Positions 1-6,560 of a stretch of 10,694 nucleotides of DNA are shown here, piece by piece. The position numbers were made by a program, and so were the translations under genes. Each line of letters starts with the position of its first letter. The first letter of the stretch is position 1. Source of the DNA: JBLKSS01 sp047607725 (GTDB lineage: Bacteria > Pseudomonadota > Gammaproteobacteria > Enterobacterales > Enterobacteriaceae); assembly GCF_047607725.1 (NCBI RefSeq), contig NZ_JBLKSS010000037.1, positions 1 to 10,694 on the forward strand, given 5' to 3'. Below the pieces are notes generated by a model. It did not search any database. It saw only the letters and a list, made by a program, of their open reading frames with translations, and had not been told where the DNA came from.

Positions 1-317
1 ATCATCGCCGGATTATCCATGATCTGACAGCCGTCCCTTATAGGATGCGGGTTCACTAGGCATCGTAGTGGAACATATTCTTACCGGGCCATACAACAAA
101 CCCACCAATAATTCAAGACGTCCTCCACGGGGCGCTTACATTATTTACACCTTGGCTAGCATTTTGACACTTTATGTCCAATAAGTGATTTAAATTTTGG
201 CGTGGGATGCGTATCATACCGCTATATCGCGCGCCTTTAGCGAAATCTTTCTCTCATGATGCCACTACTTCTCAGGCGGCCTTGCCGGTCATGAGCGGTG
301 CGCACCGGAGTTCTAGG
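1..317. other. Non-coding stretch upstream of aroF, nothing recognised
   Basis: I see no convincing gene here: no open frame of useful length on either strand, no tRNA-like fold, and no repeat shared with the rest of the window. A TTGACA hexamer at 164–169 has no good -10 partner at normal spacing (GATTTA at 187–192 is poor). A decayed gene remnant or a long intergenic spacer are both possible, and I cannot tell them apart from the sequence alone. Confidence 0.5.
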
Positions 318-371
318 AGTAATAAATTATTTACACTCTTGGATTGAAAACTTTACGATTGCTGGTAAGGT
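318..371 (+). promoter_or_regulatory. Candidate aroF-tyrA promoter region with a TyrR-like box
   Basis: AGTAAT (318–323), six bases, then TTTACA (330–335) resembles the TyrR box TGTAAA-N6-TTTACA: one perfect half and one with four of six matches. Just downstream, TTGAAA at 344–349 is a plausible -35, and the stretch around it resembles what I recall of the E. coli aroF promoter. The best -10 at 16 bases spacing is TAAGGT (366–371), which is poor. In E. coli, TyrR represses aroF-tyrA with tyrosine. The box and -35 are seen; their function is inferred, and the weak -10 may mean the promoter is eroding together with aroF. Confidence 0.45.
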
Positions 372-377
372 AGCTTT

Positions 378-399
378 CTATTACGCTACGGCGTAATAG
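378..399 (+). repeat. Perfect 9-bp inverted repeat with a UACG tetraloop, aroF leader
   Basis: CTATTACGC (378–386) and GCGTAATAG (391–399) are exact reverse complements separated by TACG. As RNA this makes a nine-pair stem closed by C(UACG)G, a member of the exceptionally stable UNCG tetraloop class. It lies between the presumed promoter and the aroF start codon, so it would be in the 5' untranslated leader. No T-run follows (the next bases are GTTTAATG), so it is not a standard intrinsic terminator. It might stabilise the mRNA or be a protein or processing site. Confidence 0.55.
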
Positions 400-447
400 G
401 TTTAATGTAACGCCTTGCGGCCACCTCACAGAGTCAGGATCAGTATC

Positions 448-1543
448 ATGCAAAAAGACGCGCTCAATAATGTCCATATCAGTGATGAACAGGTAATGAT
501 CATACCCGAATAATTAAAACGTCAGTTTCCTTTAAGCGAGGCTGAGCAGCACGCTATCGCTGAATCCCGGCGCACGATTGCGGATATCATTCACGGCCGC
601 GATCCGCGCCTGTTGGTGGTCTGCGGGCCCTGTTCCATTCACGATACCGATGCTGCCTTTGACTATGCCCGCCGCCTGCAAGCCCTGTCAGCTGAATTGA
701 GCGATCAGCTGTATATCGTTATGAGCGTCTATTTTGAAAAACCCCGTACCACAGTGGGCTGGAAGGGCCTGATTAACGATCCCTACATGGATGGATCTTT
801 ATGATGTCGAGGCCGGGCTGCAAATCGCCCCTGGTTTGTTGCTGGAACTGGTAAGAATGGGGCTGCCTTTGGCAACGGAAGCGCTGGATCCCAATAGCCC
901 GTAATACCTTGGCGATCTCTTCAGCTGGTCGGCTATTGGCGCACGTACGACGGAATCCCAGACCCACCGGGAGATGGGGCGTCGGGCCTGTCCATGCCGG
1001 TAGGCTTTAAAAACGGCACCGACGGCAGTCTGGCCACCGCGATTAATATGATGCGCGCCGCGGCTATGGCCCATCGCTTTATGGGCATCAATCAGGCGGG
1101 TCAGGTTTGTCTGCTGCAAACGCGCGGTAATCCTGACGGACACGTGATTCTGCGCGGCGGCAAGCAGCCTAATTATCATCCGCACGATATCGCTGACTGT
1201 GAGCAACAGACGGCGGCGGCTGGACTCGCGGCAGCGTTAATGATCGATTGTAGCCACGGTAACTCCAATAAAGACTAATCGCCGTCAGGCAGAGGTGGCG
1301 CAGTCGGTGCTGGCGCAGATTAAGGCCAGTAATCGTTCCATTATTGGTTTAATGCTGGAAAGCCATATTCATGCCGGTAACCAGTCCTCGGAATTGTCGC
1401 GTGAGGACATGCGCTACGGAGTATCGGTGACCGACGCCTGTATTGACTGGGAAAGCACCGACAGCCTGCTGCGCCAGCTGCACGGTGAATTGCTGACGGT
1501 GTTGCCGCTGCGGCAGGCAGGGGGAGAAGTCGCGGCATGGTAG
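448..1543 (+). pseudogene. aroF: Tyrosine-sensitive DAHP synthase, degraded
   Basis: AroF condenses phosphoenolpyruvate and erythrose-4-phosphate, the first step of aromatic biosynthesis. The ATG at 448 begins MQKDALNN as in E. coli, and similarity continues to the end when frames are joined. Five lesions are visible. Codon 22, a Gln in E. coli, is TAA (511–513). One base is inserted near 799–801. A second TAA (902–904) replaces the Gln of the SPQYL motif at about codon 152. Two extra G at 977–978 restore the original frame. One extra A near 1276–1278, just after the DCSHGNSNKD motif, shifts the frame again until the TAG at 1541–1543. Conserved pieces (VVCGPCSIHD, PRTTVGWKGL, GNPDGHVILRGG) remain readable, so the decay is recent. 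No ambiguous bases occur here. Functional DAHP synthase would have to come from an aroG or aroH elsewhere. The gene end overlaps the tyrA start by seven bases. Confidence 0.93.
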
Positions 1544-2658
1544 CAGAGCTTAACATCCTGCGGGACAAGATCAATGAGGTGGACAAGGCATTGTTGGATC
1601 TGCTGGCGAAACGTCTGTCGCTGGTTGCCGAGGTCGGAGAAGTTAAAAGCCGCGCCGGCCTGCCTATCTACGCCCCCGATCGTGAAACGGCGATGCTGGC
1701 TTCGCGCCGGCGAGAAGCCGCGGCATTAGGCGTACCGCCGGATTTAATTGAAGATGTGTTGCGCCGCGTGATGCGAGAATCCTACGCCAGCGAAAACGAC
1801 AAAGGTTTCAAGACGCTGTGCCCGCAGTTGCGACCGGTGGTGATCATTGGCGGCCAGGGACAAATGGGGCGTTTGTTTGGAAAACTGCTGACGCTTTCCG
1901 GATACCAGGTCCGCACTCTGGAAAAAGAGGACTGGCTGCGCGCCGGTGCCTTGCTGGCGGATGCGGGAATGGTGATTGTCAGCGTGCCGATTCATTTGAC
2001 CGTGTCGGTTATTGAGCAATTGCCGACGCTGCCGGAAGATTGCATCCTGGTCGATCTGGCCTCGGTAAAAAATGCGCCGCTGCAGGCGATGCTGGCGGCG
2101 CACAATGGACCGGTTTTTGGTCTGCATCCGATGTTCGGCCCCGATAGCGGCAGTCTGGCAAAGCAGGTGGTCGTGTACTGCGAAGGGCGCCAGCCGGAGG
2201 CCTATCAATGGTTCCTGGAACAGATCCAGGTATGGCGCGCGCGGTTGCACCGTAGCAGCGCCGTCGAGCACGATCAGAACATGTCCTTCATCCAGGCGCT
2301 GCGTCATTTCGCCACTTTCGCCTACGGCATGTATCTGGCGGAAGAGAATGTCGACTTGGAGCAATTGTTGGCGCTGTCCTCACCGATTTACCGGCTTGAG
2401 TTGGCGATGATTGGGCGCCTCTTCGCGCAGAATCCCCAGCTGTATGCTGATATCATTATGGCTTCCGAGGACAATTTGGCGTTGATCAAGCGCTATTACC
2501 GGCGTTTCGGCGTGGCGATCGCGTTGCTGGAGCAGGGCGATAAGCAGGCGTTTATCGCGCGATTCACCCAAATCGGCCGCTGGTTCGGCGATTATGCTGA
2601 CCATTTCCTTGCGGAAAGCCGCGTGTTATTACGTCAGGCCAACGATAGCCGTAAATAA
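1537..2658 (+). CDS. tyrA: T-protein: chorismate mutase / prephenate dehydrogenase
   Basis: This bifunctional cytoplasmic enzyme turns chorismate into prephenate and then, with NAD+, into 4-hydroxyphenylpyruvate, the tyrosine precursor. The 373 residues equal the E. coli length and align without gaps. The N-terminal AroQ-type chorismate mutase domain is about residues 1–90. The NAD-binding glycine motif (IIGGQGQMG) is near residues 103–111. The catalytic His197 lies in HPMFGPDSGS, and the prephenate-binding Arg294 follows the SPIYRLELAMIGR motif. The ATG at 1537 is preceded by a strong ribosome binding site, GGGGAG at 1521–1526, and overlaps the aroF tail, which in the ancestor would couple the two translations. 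It is intact although its upstream operon partner is broken, implying selection for tyrosine synthesis. Premature stops in aroF could reduce its expression through polarity. Confidence 0.97.
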   Translation: MVAELNILRDKINEVDKALLDLLAKRLSLVAEVGEVKSRAGLPIYAPDRETAMLASRRREAAALGVPPDLIEDVLRRVMRESYASENDKGFKTLCPQLRPVVIIGGQGQMGRLFGKLLTLSGYQVRTLEKEDWLRAGALLADAGMVIVSVPIHLTVSVIEQLPTLPEDCILVDLASVKNAPLQAMLAAHNGPVFGLHPMFGPDSGSLAKQVVVYCEGRQPEAYQWFLEQIQVWRARLHRSSAVEHDQNMSFIQALRHFATFAYGMYLAEENVDLEQLLALSSPIYRLELAMIGRLFAQNPQLYADIIMASEDNLALIKRYYRRFGVAIALLEQGDKQAFIARFTQIGRWFGDYADHFLAESRVLLRQANDSRK

Positions 2659-2678
2659 GGCGTTATAAGGTGAGGCGT

Positions 2679-2691
2679 GGCGGGTGCCGCC
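2679..2691. other. Small GC hairpin between the converging tyrA and pheA ends
   Basis: GGCGG-GTG-CCGCC forms a five-pair stem with a three-base loop in the short gap between the tyrA stop and the restored pheA stop. It has no T-run on either side, so it may at most slow convergent polymerases. No proper terminator for either gene is visible in the gap. Confidence 0.25.
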
Positions 2692-2709
2692 AACGGCCCC
2701 CCGCGCATG

Positions 2710-3868
2710 TCATTCCGGATCTACCGGCAGGACATTTTCGCTCGGGTAGCAGCCCAATACCTTCAGCGAACGCGTAATTGCCTGCAGCTCGCGCAGTACT
2801 TTTTGCATTTTCGCGCTGCGCAAATTGGCCTACACATCAATATAAAACATTTCTTCATGGGCATTGCCGTGTATCGGCCGGGACTCCAGGCGTGTCATCA
2901 CGATACCGTGGGGTCCGCAGCACGAGCAGCGCCTCGACAAGAGCGCCGGACTGCTGGCCGGTGGCCATGATAAGCGTGGTTTTCGCCGGCACCTGCTCGG
3001 TGACGTCGATAGGCTTGCGGGCCAGCACGATAAAACGGGTGATGTTCTCCTGCTGGTTGGCCAGGTTATTTTCCAGCACCTGCAACCCGTACAAAGCCCC
3101 GCCCTGTCCGCTGCCCAGCGCGGCGACGGTGGGTCGGTTAAGCTGCGCCACTCTTTCCATGGCCGCGGCGGTGCTTTCGCAGTACTCAAATTCCCAGTGC
3201 GGGAAACGTCCCAGGAACTGGCTGCACTGTTGAAAAGGCTGCGGATGGCTGTAGACCACCTCGATACGATCGAGGTCGGTACTGCCGCTAACCAATACGC
3301 AGTGATCGATTGGGATAGCGATTTCGCCCACCAAAGACAGATGGGTGTGTTGCAGCAGATCGTACACTTCGTTGATTGAGCCCGAACTGCTGTTTTCAAT
3401 CGGCAAAATACCGTATTCCGCCTGGCCCGTTTCCACTAACTGCACGATATCGCCGAATTTTTGGCAACCGCACTCTACAACTTGCTCAAAATAGCGCGCG
3501 CCGTACTGCCGCGCCGCCAGGTGGGAGTAGGAACCTTTAGGGCCCAGAAAGGCGATACGCGCAGAGCGCTCCTCCTGATGATTAAGATCCAGTTGCAGCA
3601 GGGCCTGCTGCGTTAACACGGAATCTTCGATAATCATTTGAAACAGTCGAGTAACGTAAAAACCGTCGAGGTCAAGTTTCTGGCCCTCGGTGACTAAGCG
3701 TTTTAGCAGTTCGCGCTCGCGGGCGATATCGCGTATCGGCCGTTGCGAGGCTATCTTGCTACACGCAACATCCAGTGCCAGAGCGCGCCTTTCCGCCAGT
3801 AAAGACAGCAATTTGAGATCCAGCGCGCTTATCCGATCGCGCTGCGTCAATAAAGTGTTGTCATTCAT
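2710..3868 (-). pseudogene. pheA: P-protein: chorismate mutase / prephenate dehydratase, ACT domain broken
   Basis: PheA makes phenylpyruvate from chorismate through prephenate. The open frame from the ATG at 3868 runs 337 codons to 2855 and aligns with E. coli PheA up to residue 318. The chorismate mutase residues (Arg10, Arg27, Lys38, Asp47, Arg50, Ser and Gln of the EDSVLTQQ motif; E. coli number minus one) are present. So are the dehydratase motifs, including the ITRF segment. After GALV, an extra C in a short run (2910–2913 on the plus strand) shifts the frame and adds 19 unrelated residues. The correct frame resumes with ESRPIHG, then meets an in-frame TAG (2830–2832) in place of a Gln, and would end at 2710–2712. 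Both lesions lie in the phenylalanine-binding ACT domain. In E. coli a fragment of about residues 1–285 keeps both catalytic activities but loses feedback inhibition, so the truncated product may be active. The gene could therefore equally be called a truncated CDS at 2855–3868. Confidence 0.88.
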
Positions 3869-3893
3869 GATATTGGTTACCTTTCACGCCAAC

Positions 3894-3920
3894 AAAAAAA
3901 GCCCCCTGTTTCAGGAGGCT
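3894..3920 (-). terminator. pheA attenuator terminator
   Basis: Read on the minus strand, AGCCTCCTG, loop AAA, CAGGGGGCT gives a nine-pair stem with one G-U pair, followed by seven T (3894–3900). It lies between pheL and pheA, exactly where the E. coli attenuator sits. Its 5' arm can instead pair with the antiterminator sequence after pheL. Confidence 0.88.
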
Positions 3921-3999
3921 TTGCGGTTCGTCTTCGCTTTATTTCTCACACGATGCGCGGCGGCCTCCTAGCATCGGAAGATAAAAAAGAAAGCGAAGA
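3913..3999 (-). promoter_or_regulatory. Alternative leader structures of the pheA attenuator
   Basis: Two competing pairings can be read directly. TCTTCGCTTT inside the pheL Phe codons (3990–3999) is perfectly complementary to AAAGCGAAGA (3931–3940), giving a ten-pair protector stem. AGGAGGC overlapping the pheL stop (3964–3970 area) is complementary to GCCTCCT in the terminator 5' arm (3913–3919), giving a seven-pair antiterminator. By the known E. coli mechanism, a ribosome stalled at Phe codons when charged tRNA-Phe is scarce blocks the first pairing, allows the antiterminator, and lets transcription reach pheA. Confidence 0.8.
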
Positions 4000-4018
4000 A
4001 AAACGGTGTGGTCGGCAT
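3968..4018 (-). CDS. pheL: pheA operon leader peptide
   Basis: Sixteen codons starting with ATG (4016–4018) encode MPTTPFFFAFFFIFRC and stop at TAG (3968–3970). Seven of the sixteen residues are phenylalanine in the pattern FFF-A-FFF-x-F, the same arrangement as the 15-residue E. coli PheL. The peptide has no known function other than sensing charged tRNA-Phe by ribosome stalling. Its coding sequence forms one arm of the attenuator protector stem. The first residues (PTT for E. coli KHI) and the last two differ, which fits a peptide under selection only for its Phe codons. It lies downstream of a good promoter and upstream of the terminator stem. No strong ribosome binding site is seen; AACGAG is the nearest purine-rich stretch. 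Confidence 0.9.
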   Translation of the reverse strand: MPTTPFFFAFFFIFRC

Positions 4019-4050
4019 AGTCAACTCGTTGGAAAGAAGAATAAGAAGCT

Positions 4051-4080
4051 ACAGTAACCGCTCGCTTTTCCCCCTGTCAA
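4051..4080 (-). promoter_or_regulatory. pheL-pheA promoter
   Basis: On the minus strand there is a perfect -35 TTGACA (4075–4080), an 18-base spacer and TACTGT (4051–4056) as -10. The transcript would start about 30 bases before pheL. The -35 lies directly after the T-run of the raiA terminator, so the two signals are packed end to end. Confidence 0.78.
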
Positions 4081-4104
4081 TATAAAACGCGCCCTGAGGG
4101 CGCG
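4081..4104 (-). terminator. Intrinsic terminator of raiA
   Basis: CGCGCCC (4098–4104, minus-strand reading), loop TCA and GGGCGCG (4088–4094) form a seven-pair GC stem followed by TTTTATA on the minus strand. It is about 50 bases after the raiA stop. No T-run is present in the plus direction, so it acts one way. Confidence 0.85.
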
Positions 4105-4155
4105 CTATCGAGGTGGTAACGTGGCCGTGCGCGGGTGGATCCGCCGGCAGGGGGA

Positions 4156-4485
4156 TTATACCGCCATAAAATTCACGGTTTTGACACATTCCGCGGCGTG
4201 GCGCACTTCGCCCTTGTGCTGGACTTTATTGATTTGACGTTCAAGTTTCGCCAGCAGCTCGTTTATCGCCAGATACATATCCTGATGGGTCGCGCTGGCC
4301 ACCAGTTGCCCATTGGGCGTGCTCAGCGTCGCGTCGGCCACAAAACCCTGCGGCTGTTTGGAGAGAATAATATGCGGATTAATCAGCTGGGTCTGCCATT
4401 TCGCCAGTTTTGCCAGGCGCTCTTCCGCGTGTTGACGAATGGCGGGAGTGATCTCCATTTGCTTACCGGTAATGTTGATTATCAT
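4156..4485 (-). CDS. raiA: Ribosome-associated inhibitor / hibernation factor A
   Basis: RaiA (YfiA, protein Y) binds in the 30S decoding channel of idle ribosomes in stationary phase or cold and blocks initiation. The 109 residues align without gaps with E. coli RaiA (113): INITGKQMEITPAIRQH at the start, LINPHIILSKQPQGFVADAT in the middle, and INELLAKLERQINK in the second helix. The C-terminal tail is altered: the acidic VEEVEEE end of E. coli is replaced by MAV and a stop. In E. coli this tail overlaps the binding site of RMF, so its loss could matter. The ATG at 4485 is preceded by an AGAGAGG-type ribosome binding site. The gene is a single transcription unit, with a CRP-linked promoter upstream and an intrinsic terminator downstream. 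Confidence 0.96.
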   Translation of the reverse strand: MIINITGKQMEITPAIRQHAEERLAKLAKWQTQLINPHIILSKQPQGFVADATLSTPNGQLVASATHQDMYLAINELLAKLERQINKVQHKGEVRHAAECVKTVNFMAV

Positions 4486-4523
4486 AGAACTACCTCTCTG
4501 CGTGTTTCCGTCTACATAGTTTA

Positions 4524-4564
4524 AGCATACCCGCGAAGGGCATCTTTTGTGTGATTTGGATCAC
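4524..4564 (-). promoter_or_regulatory. raiA promoter with class II CRP site
   Basis: On the minus strand GTGATCCAAATCAC (4551–4564) matches both halves of the CRP palindrome (GTGA-N6-TCAC). A -10 element TATGCT (4524–4529) lies 21 bases further on. Counting from the -10, the centre of the CRP site falls at about -40.5 to -41.5, the standard class II activator position, and there is no good -35 hexamer. This geometry predicts activation by cAMP-CRP when preferred carbon is exhausted, which fits a ribosome hibernation gene. The site and spacing are seen; regulation is inferred. Confidence 0.72.
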
Positions 4565-4680
4565 TTTTTTTTCGGCGTGGCGGCGGGGGGGGGACGGGTT
4601 CTGTGAGCAGGGGCCAGTAACGGGCTTTATCTTCTTGTCAGCGCCAGCACAATGGGGCAATATTGTTAAGTTAACCATAC

Positions 4681-4704
4681 AAAAACGGCAGCCTTGGCTG
4701 CCGT
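4681..4704 (-). terminator. Intrinsic terminator of bamD
   Basis: ACGGCAGC and GCTGCCGT (4685–4692 and 4697–4704) form an eight-pair stem with a four-base loop. Read on the minus strand it is followed by TTTTT (the last stem T plus 4681–4684). It lies about 20 bases after the bamD stop. Confidence 0.85.
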
Positions 4705-4722
4705 CTGGATTATGCCGTGCCG

Positions 4723-5450
4723 TTAGGCCGGGTTTGACGCGATAATCTTCGTCACTTTGTCCGCCTGGCCGTTCAACTGCAATTCCCGATAGGCTTTTTC
4801 CATATAGGNCAGCGCCTGGCGCGTCGCCTGCGTATCGGGGAAGTCGCGNAGCATTTGCTCAACGCGGTTAGCCACCGCTACATAGGCGCCGCGTTTGTTG
4901 TAGTACTCCACCACCGACAGTTCATGCTTGGCCAGCCGGTCTTTGAGAGAAACCAGACGTTTGGTGGCATCCATGGCATACTGGCTGTTCGGATAACCCC
5001 GAATCAGCTGCGTGAAATCGCGAAACACCGCGCGCGCTCCGGGTTGCGATCGGAACGGTCCACGCCGAAGAATCCCTGTAATGCGCTGTCGTCCAGCGCC
5101 ATATCAGTCAATCCACGCATGTAAAGTACGTAGTCGACATTCGGATGGGTGGGATTAAGCCGCAGAAANCGATCGATGGAGGCTTGCGNCAGCGGCAGGT
5201 CGGCGGATTTGTAGTAAGCATAAATCAAGTCAAGNTGAACCTGTTGCGCGTAGGGACCGAACGGATAGCGGTTATCCAGCGCCTCCAGCTCCTTGATAGC
5301 GCCTTTATAATTACCGTCCTGCAGCTTTTGCTGCGCGGAGGCATAGATCTCGGAGGGGGGATTATCGGGAACGGCGTCTTTGTTACTGGAACAACCCGCC
5401 AGCACCAAGCTCAGTGTGGCGGCTGCCACCAGATATTTCATACGCATCAT
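4723..5450 (-). CDS. bamD: Outer-membrane assembly lipoprotein BamD, frameshifted as read
   Basis: BamD is the TPR lipoprotein of the BAM complex that inserts beta-barrel proteins in the outer membrane; with BamA it is essential in E. coli. The start MMRMKYLVAAATLSL carries a signal peptide ending in the lipobox LAGC, with the lipidated Cys at residue 20 as in E. coli. The TPR helices follow (for example ALDNRYPFGPYAQQV and the HPNVDYVLYMRGLTDMALDD segment). After DRSDRNPERAR, near 5028–5036, the frame is lost inside an alternating GC tract. The remainder (VFRDFTQLIRGYPNSQY to IIASNPA) continues in another frame. Alignment to E. coli implies four missing bases. Five ambiguous bases fall inside the gene, so a compression-type read error is at least as likely as a real mutation. 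It ends two residues short of the E. coli length and has its own terminator. Confidence 0.88.
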
Positions 5451-5494
5451 GACGTTTTGCTTATCCTCAGAGTGTTATTCCGAGAGACTGTCCG

Positions 5495-5523
5495 TTTAGC
5501 TCCCGGATGAGACTAGCTACAAT
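5495..5523 (+). promoter_or_regulatory. Candidate rluD promoter in the bamD-rluD divergent gap
   Basis: TACAAT (5518–5523) is a five-of-six -10, and TTTAGC (5495–5500) at 17 bases is a weak -35. An alternative -10, TACTAT, lies at 5528–5533. The 131-base gap must also hold the bamD promoter on the other strand, which I could not place with confidence. Confidence 0.4.
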
Positions 5524-5581
5524 AGCATACTATTTTAAACGGCATCGCCGTGAAAACCCAACGTTAANGAAGATACATTAT

Positions 5582-6560
5582 ATGGCACAGCATCAACACC
5601 TCACCGGAACGGTGAATGAATCACAACTCGGGCAACGTTTAGATCAGACTTTGGCTGAAATGTTCCCTGATTATTCACGATCGCGGATAAAAGCCTGGAT
5701 CCTTGACGGCCAGGTGAGGGTGAACGGACGGGTCACGGCGGTGCCCAAAGAAAAAATGCTTGGCGGTGAAGCCGTTGAGATACAAGCCATTATCGAAGAA
5801 GCGCCGCGCTGGGAAGCGCAAGCTATCCCGTTGAATATTGTTTATGAAGATGACGATATTCTTGTCATCAATAAACCCCGTGATTTGGTGGTCCATCCTG
5901 GCGCCGGCAATGCCGATGGCACCGTATTGAACGCTCTTGCACTATTTTCCTCCCATCGTGGATGTGCCCCGAGCGGGGATCGTCCATCGTCTGGACAAAG
6001 ACACCACCGGTTTGATGGTGGTGGCCAAGACCGTGCCGGCGCAAACCCGCCTGGTGGAGTCGCTGCAGGCGCGGGAGATTACCCGCGAATACGAAGCGGT
6101 CGCTATCGGTACCATGACCGCCGGCGGCACCGTGGAGCAGCCAATCGCTCNCCACGCTACCAAGCGGACGCATATGGCGGTACATCCGATGGGTAAGCCA
6201 GCGGTGACCCATTACCGCATTATGGAACNCTTTCNCGCCCATACGCGTCTGCGACTGCGTCTNGAGACCGGCCGCACCCATCAGATCCGCGTCCATATGG
6301 CGCATATTAACCATCCGCTGGTAGGCGATCCCCTTTACGGCGGCCGTCCGCGACCGCCTAAAGGCGCTAGTGAAACGTTTAATGAAGTGTTGCGCCGTTT
6401 TGATCGCCAGGCGCTGCATGCCACCTTGCTGCGGCTTTACCATCCCATCACCTCGATTGAAATGGAATGGCATGCTCCGCTGCCGCAGGATATGGTGGTG
6501 CTGATAGCGGCGTTGAAAGAAGATACCGAACTGTTTAAAGAAAGTATGGACTGGCTGTGA
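5582..6560 (+). pseudogene. rluD: 23S rRNA pseudouridine(1911/1915/1917) synthase, frameshifted as read
   Basis: RluD makes three pseudouridines in helix 69 of 23S rRNA, at the subunit interface. From the ATG at 5582 the protein shows an N-terminal S4 RNA-binding domain (QRLDQTLAEMFPDYSRSRIK) and the start of the catalytic domain (INKPRDLVVHPGAGN). Near 5935 two bases are missing relative to E. coli, where the protein reads NALLHYYPP. The rest then continues in another frame with the catalytic HRLDKDTTGLMVV motif, GRTHQIRVHMAHI and the C-terminal DWL. If the two bases are restored, the catalytic Asp is residue 139 and the total is 326 residues, both exactly as in E. coli. Ambiguous bases lie nearby (from 6151), so a read error is possible. 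The stop overlaps the pgeF start. Confidence 0.85.

Noticed and set aside
164..192. TTGACA at 164–169 as a promoter
   Set aside because: The -10 at normal spacing is GATTTA, too poor, and no gene follows within 250 bases.
1744..2364. Minus-strand open frame of 206 codons inside tyrA
   Set aside because: It is entirely within the intact, conserved tyrA on the other strand, with no family resemblance. It is a shadow.
2679..2691. Bidirectional terminator between tyrA and pheA
   Set aside because: The stem is only five pairs and no T-run exists on either strand; it is kept only as a low-confidence hairpin.
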